Assembly (NCBI RefSeq): GCF_000308615.1
Contig: NZ_BAGB01000172.1
Location: 124,001-188,000 of the forward strand
Reading direction: 5' to 3'
DNA: 64,000 nucleotides
Source: Nocardia jiangxiensis NBRC 101359
GTDB lineage: Bacteria; Actinomycetota; Actinomycetes; Mycobacteriales; Mycobacteriaceae
Shown: positions 61,033-64,000 of the stretch, piece by piece
Position numbering within the stretch: the stretch's first letter is position 1
Layout: every line of letters begins with the position of its first letter
The notes under the pieces: generated by a model
Told to the model about the DNA's origin: nothing
The model's database searches: none
The model's input: only the letters and a program-made list of their open reading frames with translations
Program-made: the position numbers and the translations under genes

Positions 61033-61770
61033 TCAGACGAAATACCGTCCGCCGTTGACGCTGAGCGTCTGTCCCGTGACGTAACCGGCCTCGTCCGAAG
61101 CCAGGTAGTTGACCGCGTACGCGATGTCCTCGGGACGGCCGACACGCTTCATCGGCATCGCGGCGGCGAGTTGCTCGGGGTCGTAACCCTCGCGCAGCAG
61201 CGGAGTGTCCACCGTCCCCGGCGGGACGTTGTTGACGGTAATTCCCGTCGCGACGAACTCCGTCGCGAGCGCCTTGGTGAAGCCGATGACCCCGCCCTTG
61301 GATGCGGCGTAGTGAGCCACCGCCGGACCGCCGGTCTGCGCGGAGGAGGACGAGATGTTGACGATCCGACCCCATCCCGCCTCGAGCATATCGGGCACGA
61401 AAGCCTGCGTGACCAGGAACGGACCCTTGAGGTTCACCTCGATGATGTTGTCCCAGTTCTCCTCGGTCAGATCCATGAAGGCCGAGTATTTGGTGATTCC
61501 GGCATTGTTCACCAGAATCGTCACCGGACCGAGTTCCGCGCGCGTGCGAGCCGCAGCCTCCTTCACCGCAGTCGTCTCGGCCGCATTCCCGACGACGGCG
61601 ATCGCCTTACCGCCCGCCTCGCGAATCTGTGCGACGGTCTCCTCGGCATTGGCCGCGTTGAGATCCCAGACCGCTACCGCCGCACCGTTCGCCGCGAGTA
61701 CCGTCGCGATGGCGCGGCCGATCCCGCGACCACCGCCGGTGACGACGGCGTTCCTGCCTTCGTGTGTCAT
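61033..61770 (-). CDS. SDR family oxidoreductase (FabG-like)
   Basis: A 245-residue classical SDR: TGGGRGIG (12-19), VWDLNAANAEE (acidic, NAD-type), NNAGITK, ISSSSAQ, YAASK and VTGQTLSVNGGRYFV at the end. The ATG at 61770 follows GAGGAACTGCT. It follows the CMD gene after 33 bases and probably forms an operon with it. It should oxidise a hydroxy group to a ketone or reduce a 3-oxoacyl thioester. Confidence 0.9.
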   Translation of the reverse strand: MTHEGRNAVVTGGGRGIGRAIATVLAANGAAVAVWDLNAANAEETVAQIREAGGKAIAVVGNAAETTAVKEAAARTRAELGPVTILVNNAGITKYSAFMDLTEENWDNIIEVNLKGPFLVTQAFVPDMLEAGWGRIVNISSSSAQTGGPAVAHYAASKGGVIGFTKALATEFVATGITVNNVPPGTVDTPLLREGYDPEQLAAAMPMKRVGRPEDIAYAVNYLASDEAGYVTGQTLSVNGGRYFV

Positions 61771-61803
61771 AGCAGTTCCTCTCTCTTCGAAAAGTGCACT
61801 CAA

Positions 61804-62220
61804 TCAGCCAAGGCTGATGCTCTCGCCCAGTGCCCCCCGGGCCGCCTTCCTGGCGGCCATCGCCCGGGGGTACCCCGCGTAACCGCTGGAGTGATAGATG
61901 ACCTCGGCGATCTCGTCCTTGGTCAGGCCGTTGTTCAGACCGATCCGCACATGGCTGCCGAATTCGTCCTCCGCGCCCAGCGCGATCAGGATGCCCATCG
62001 TCACCAGGCTGCGCTCGCGCCGGGTCAAACCCTCGCGAGCCCAGAGCTGAGCCCACACGCCCACCAGGCCCATCTCGACGATTTCGTCGGCGAACAGACC
62101 GTCCCGCAGTTGAGCGGGCCCGCCGGGGAACTCAACGCCTATGACCGACCCCATCGTCGCCAGCCCCAGGGCGGGCAGGTCGGCGGTATCGACGGCGGCT
62201 CCGGACTTGTTGTCGGTCAT
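61804..62220 (-). CDS. Carboxymuconolactone decarboxylase (CMD) family protein
   Basis: A 138-residue all-helical protein: RRERSLVTMGILIALGAEDEFGSHVRIGLNNGLTKDEIAEVIYHSSGYAGYP condenses the classical gamma-CMD pattern, including the histidine in GSHVRIG. A paralogue of the CMD gene at 48935, but closer to true carboxymuconolactone decarboxylases. First gene of an operon with the SDR at 61033. Confidence 0.88.
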   Translation of the reverse strand: MTDNKSGAAVDTADLPALGLATMGSVIGVEFPGGPAQLRDGLFADEIVEMGLVGVWAQLWAREGLTRRERSLVTMGILIALGAEDEFGSHVRIGLNNGLTKDEIAEVIYHSSGYAGYPRAMAARKAARGALGESISLG

Positions 62221-62281
62221 GATGCAAGACTCCTGTCGCAGACCGCCGCCCGCGCCCGAGCGGCGATGCCCTGGTCATTAT

Positions 62282-62300
62282 TGTACTGATCGGTCAGAAT
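62282..62300. promoter_or_regulatory. TGTACTGA-type operator before the CMD/SDR operon
   Basis: ATTATTGTACTGATCGGTCAG lies 62 bases upstream of the CMD start; the minus strand of the P450 promoter carries ATTATTGTACTGATTGTACT. Degenerate copies follow at 62311 (ACAGTACA) and 62344 (TCAGTGTA). Confidence 0.45.
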
Positions 62301-62352
62301 AACTATTGCCACAGTACACCGCGGCGCCGCTGATAGGTATCAATCAGTGTAC

Positions 62353-62368
62353 TTTTTTTGCCAAAAAA
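62353..62368. other. T7-GCC-A6 tract at the end of the CoA ligase gene
   Basis: Seven T, GCC, six A immediately beyond the CoA ligase stop (tca at 62369-62371). It can fold as a 6-bp A-T stem with a 3-base loop, a striking composition in this GC-rich DNA. It may act as a terminator or as curved promoter DNA for the CMD operon. Confidence 0.4.
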
Positions 62369-63916
62369 TCACGGCGCGGAGATCTTGAACCGCCGGACCT
62401 TGCCGACACTGGTTCGCGGCAAACTGTCGATGACATGCCAGCGGCGGGGACGCGCCTGCGGCGTCAAGTGCGAAACCGCCCATTCGGCAAGCAATTCGGC
62501 CTCCGGCGGCGCGGCCGGGTCGCGGGGCACGACGTAGGCGATGAGCACCCGATCGCGGATCGGATCGGGTTCGGCCAGGACCGCCGCCTCGAGTACCCCA
62601 GGAGCCTGCGCGAGCACCGACTCGATCTCGGTGAGGCTGACGTTCTCCCCCGCCACCTTCACCACATCGTCGGCGCGGCCGACGAACCGCAACACACCCT
62701 CGCGGTCGATGGTCACGAGATCCCCTGTGGCAAACCATGTTTCACAGCCGTCGTCAGCGAAGGACGCGGCGGTGACCTCGGGATCGTCGAGATATTCCGA
62801 GAACAGGTCCACACCCCGGGTGCCACGCACCAGCAGCAGTCCCGGACCATCGATGACAGTGCCGGTGCGGGTGCGGGCATCGACGACCGCAACAGCCCGC
62901 CCGTTGAACGGCCTTCCGATGACATCGTGGCGCAGCGGCTCGCTGACATCGGCGGTCACCGCGGCGACGGTCTCGGTCATGCCGTACAGCTGGCGCGGTC
63001 GGCAGCCGACGAGCCGGGTGAACTCCTCGTGGTGTTCGACGCCGAGGCTCTGGGCGAACCAGACGTGCTCCAGCGCGAGGGCCGGGATACGAGCGGGGGT
63101 CCGGGCCAGGATCATCCGGATCGGTGCGGCGAACAGGCTCGCGTGGGTGGCCCGCAGGTCGGCGGCCTGCCGAACCCATTGCGATGCCGAGAATTTCGCG
63201 GTCAGGGCCACACTCGCCCCGACCGCGATGGCCGGGGCGAAGCAGTAGTACTGCGCGTTGGCATGGAACAACGGCAGCGTGACCAGCCAGCGATGTTCGG
63301 CCCGGAGTGCGATCACAGAGCTCATGTCCTGCGCGACGCGCACGTAGTTGTTCTGTGTCAGCACAACACCTTTGGGCTGCGATGTGGTGCCCGAGGTGAA
63401 CATCACCGCCAGACGATCGCCGGGCGACACCCTCGCCCGCGGCGGGGATGCGAGATTCCGGGCAGCCGCGGTCAGTGGGCCGTTGCCGAGATCCGCTGCG
63501 GTTTCGGACAATTCGATGATCGGGAACTCTCCGGCCGGTGCGCCACTGCGATAGGTCTGGGCGCGTGCGGCCGCGCAGATCCCCAGCGCCGGGCGAGTGC
63601 GCTGGACCTGATTGGCGATGTCGCGAGCGGATGACGCCGGGTCCGCGGGCACGAACCACGCACCGAGACGGGCGGCGGCGAGCCAGACGGCGAGGAAGGC
63701 GGGACAGTTGCGCAATGCCAGGTGGATCGCGGTACCGGCCCGCACGCCGTGGTCGGCCAGCGCGCACGATGCGCGTTCGACGACCGCATCGAATTCACGG
63801 TAGGTCCACTGCGAGGTCGTTCCGTCCTCATCTTCGAACACGAGGAAGTTTCGGTTCGAATGATTGCTGACCGTGGCGTCCCACAGCGCGCTGAAGGTGT
63901 CCGAATGTTGTTCCAT
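62369..63916 (-). CDS. AMP-forming acyl-CoA synthetase
   Basis: A 515-residue ANL ligase. MFTSGTTSQPKGVVLT is the P-loop (Ser replaces the second Gly), LYGMTET the adenine motif, WFATGDL the hinge, and TSVGKVRRFKI holds the catalytic lysine. It should form the CoA thioester of an acid released by ring cleavage, probably after BVMO and cyclase action. The ATG at 63916 fits the family N-terminus better than the longer reading. Upstream sequence to the window end shows no further gene. Confidence 0.9.
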   Translation of the reverse strand: MEQHSDTFSALWDATVSNHSNRNFLVFEDEDGTTSQWTYREFDAVVERASCALADHGVRAGTAIHLALRNCPAFLAVWLAAARLGAWFVPADPASSARDIANQVQRTRPALGICAAARAQTYRSGAPAGEFPIIELSETAADLGNGPLTAAARNLASPPRARVSPGDRLAVMFTSGTTSQPKGVVLTQNNYVRVAQDMSSVIALRAEHRWLVTLPLFHANAQYYCFAPAIAVGASVALTAKFSASQWVRQAADLRATHASLFAAPIRMILARTPARIPALALEHVWFAQSLGVEHHEEFTRLVGCRPRQLYGMTETVAAVTADVSEPLRHDVIGRPFNGRAVAVVDARTRTGTVIDGPGLLLVRGTRGVDLFSEYLDDPEVTAASFADDGCETWFATGDLVTIDREGVLRFVGRADDVVKVAGENVSLTEIESVLAQAPGVLEAAVLAEPDPIRDRVLIAYVVPRDPAAPPEAELLAEWAVSHLTPQARPRRWHVIDSLPRTSVGKVRRFKISAP

Positions 63917-64000
63917 ATCAATACTTCTCACGGTCGGCGGGATCAGTCCCGGTACGACGGATCGAGCCGGTCGAGCCTGCGGACCAGGTGGGGCCATTCC

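Overview
The window is high-GC actinobacterial DNA, most likely from a Nocardiaceae member and plausibly Nocardia. The evidence is GTG and TTG starts, dense ATGA/TGATG overlaps, many SDR, TetR and IclR genes, a mycofactocin-coupled SDR, a Tat-type lipoprotein and LuxR-type giant ATPase regulators. I see no rRNA, tRNA, CRISPR array, insertion sequence or phage gene. The species call is inference.

Layout. 0-4 kb: a LuxR/ATPase regulator, a crotonase-fold protein and an SRPBCC protein. 3.9-11.6 kb: a peptide/nickel-type ABC importer, divergent from a type I sulfatase. 11.7-20 kb: small redox and regulatory genes (nitroreductase, cupin plus benzoylformate decarboxylase-like enzyme, F420/NADP-type dehydrogenase, SnoaL, FMN reductase, SDR/TetR pair, LysR, GNAT) and a frameshifted LysR remnant. 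20.4-21.1 kb: a secreted glycine-rich protein.

21.4-43.8 kb is one aromatic-catabolism island. It holds an acyl-CoA branch (enoyl-CoA hydratase, orphan ABC binding protein, double CoA-transferase, quinone oxidoreductase-like protein, CoA ligase), a Rieske oxygenase with its own ferredoxin and ferredoxin reductase, an extradiol dioxygenase, ring-fission-product hydrolases, a class II aldolase, an SsuABC/TauABC-like importer, a MaoC pair and an MFS carrier. Two paralogous IclR regulators lie in it. I find a 17-bp palindrome close to GGTCCGCT-N-AGCGGACC in front of essentially every transcription unit here (eight copies), so the island looks like one IclR regulon. Two of its enzymes, an M20-like protein and an alpha/beta hydrolase, have lost their expected catalytic residues, and a 38-residue membrane peptide is translationally coupled inside the Rieske operon.

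44.2-48.6 kb: a LuxC-like acyl reductase and a LuxE-like acyl-activating enzyme, with no luciferase genes, next to a divergent TetR gene and an SDR. This could be a carboxylate-to-aldehyde/alcohol module. 48.9-63.9 kb: a second catabolic region with six SDRs (one mycofactocin-type), two CMD-fold proteins, an MHS carrier, a cyclase-family hydrolase, a Baeyer-Villiger monooxygenase, a VOC protein, a P450 and a CoA ligase. The order hydroxylation, alcohol oxidation, Baeyer-Villiger insertion, hydrolysis and CoA activation would suit breakdown of an alicyclic or terpenoid-like ring. Repeated TCAGTACA elements link the P450 and CMD/SDR promoters.

Family names and catalytic-residue comparisons come from recognition of the translated sequence and remembered family members; no search was run.
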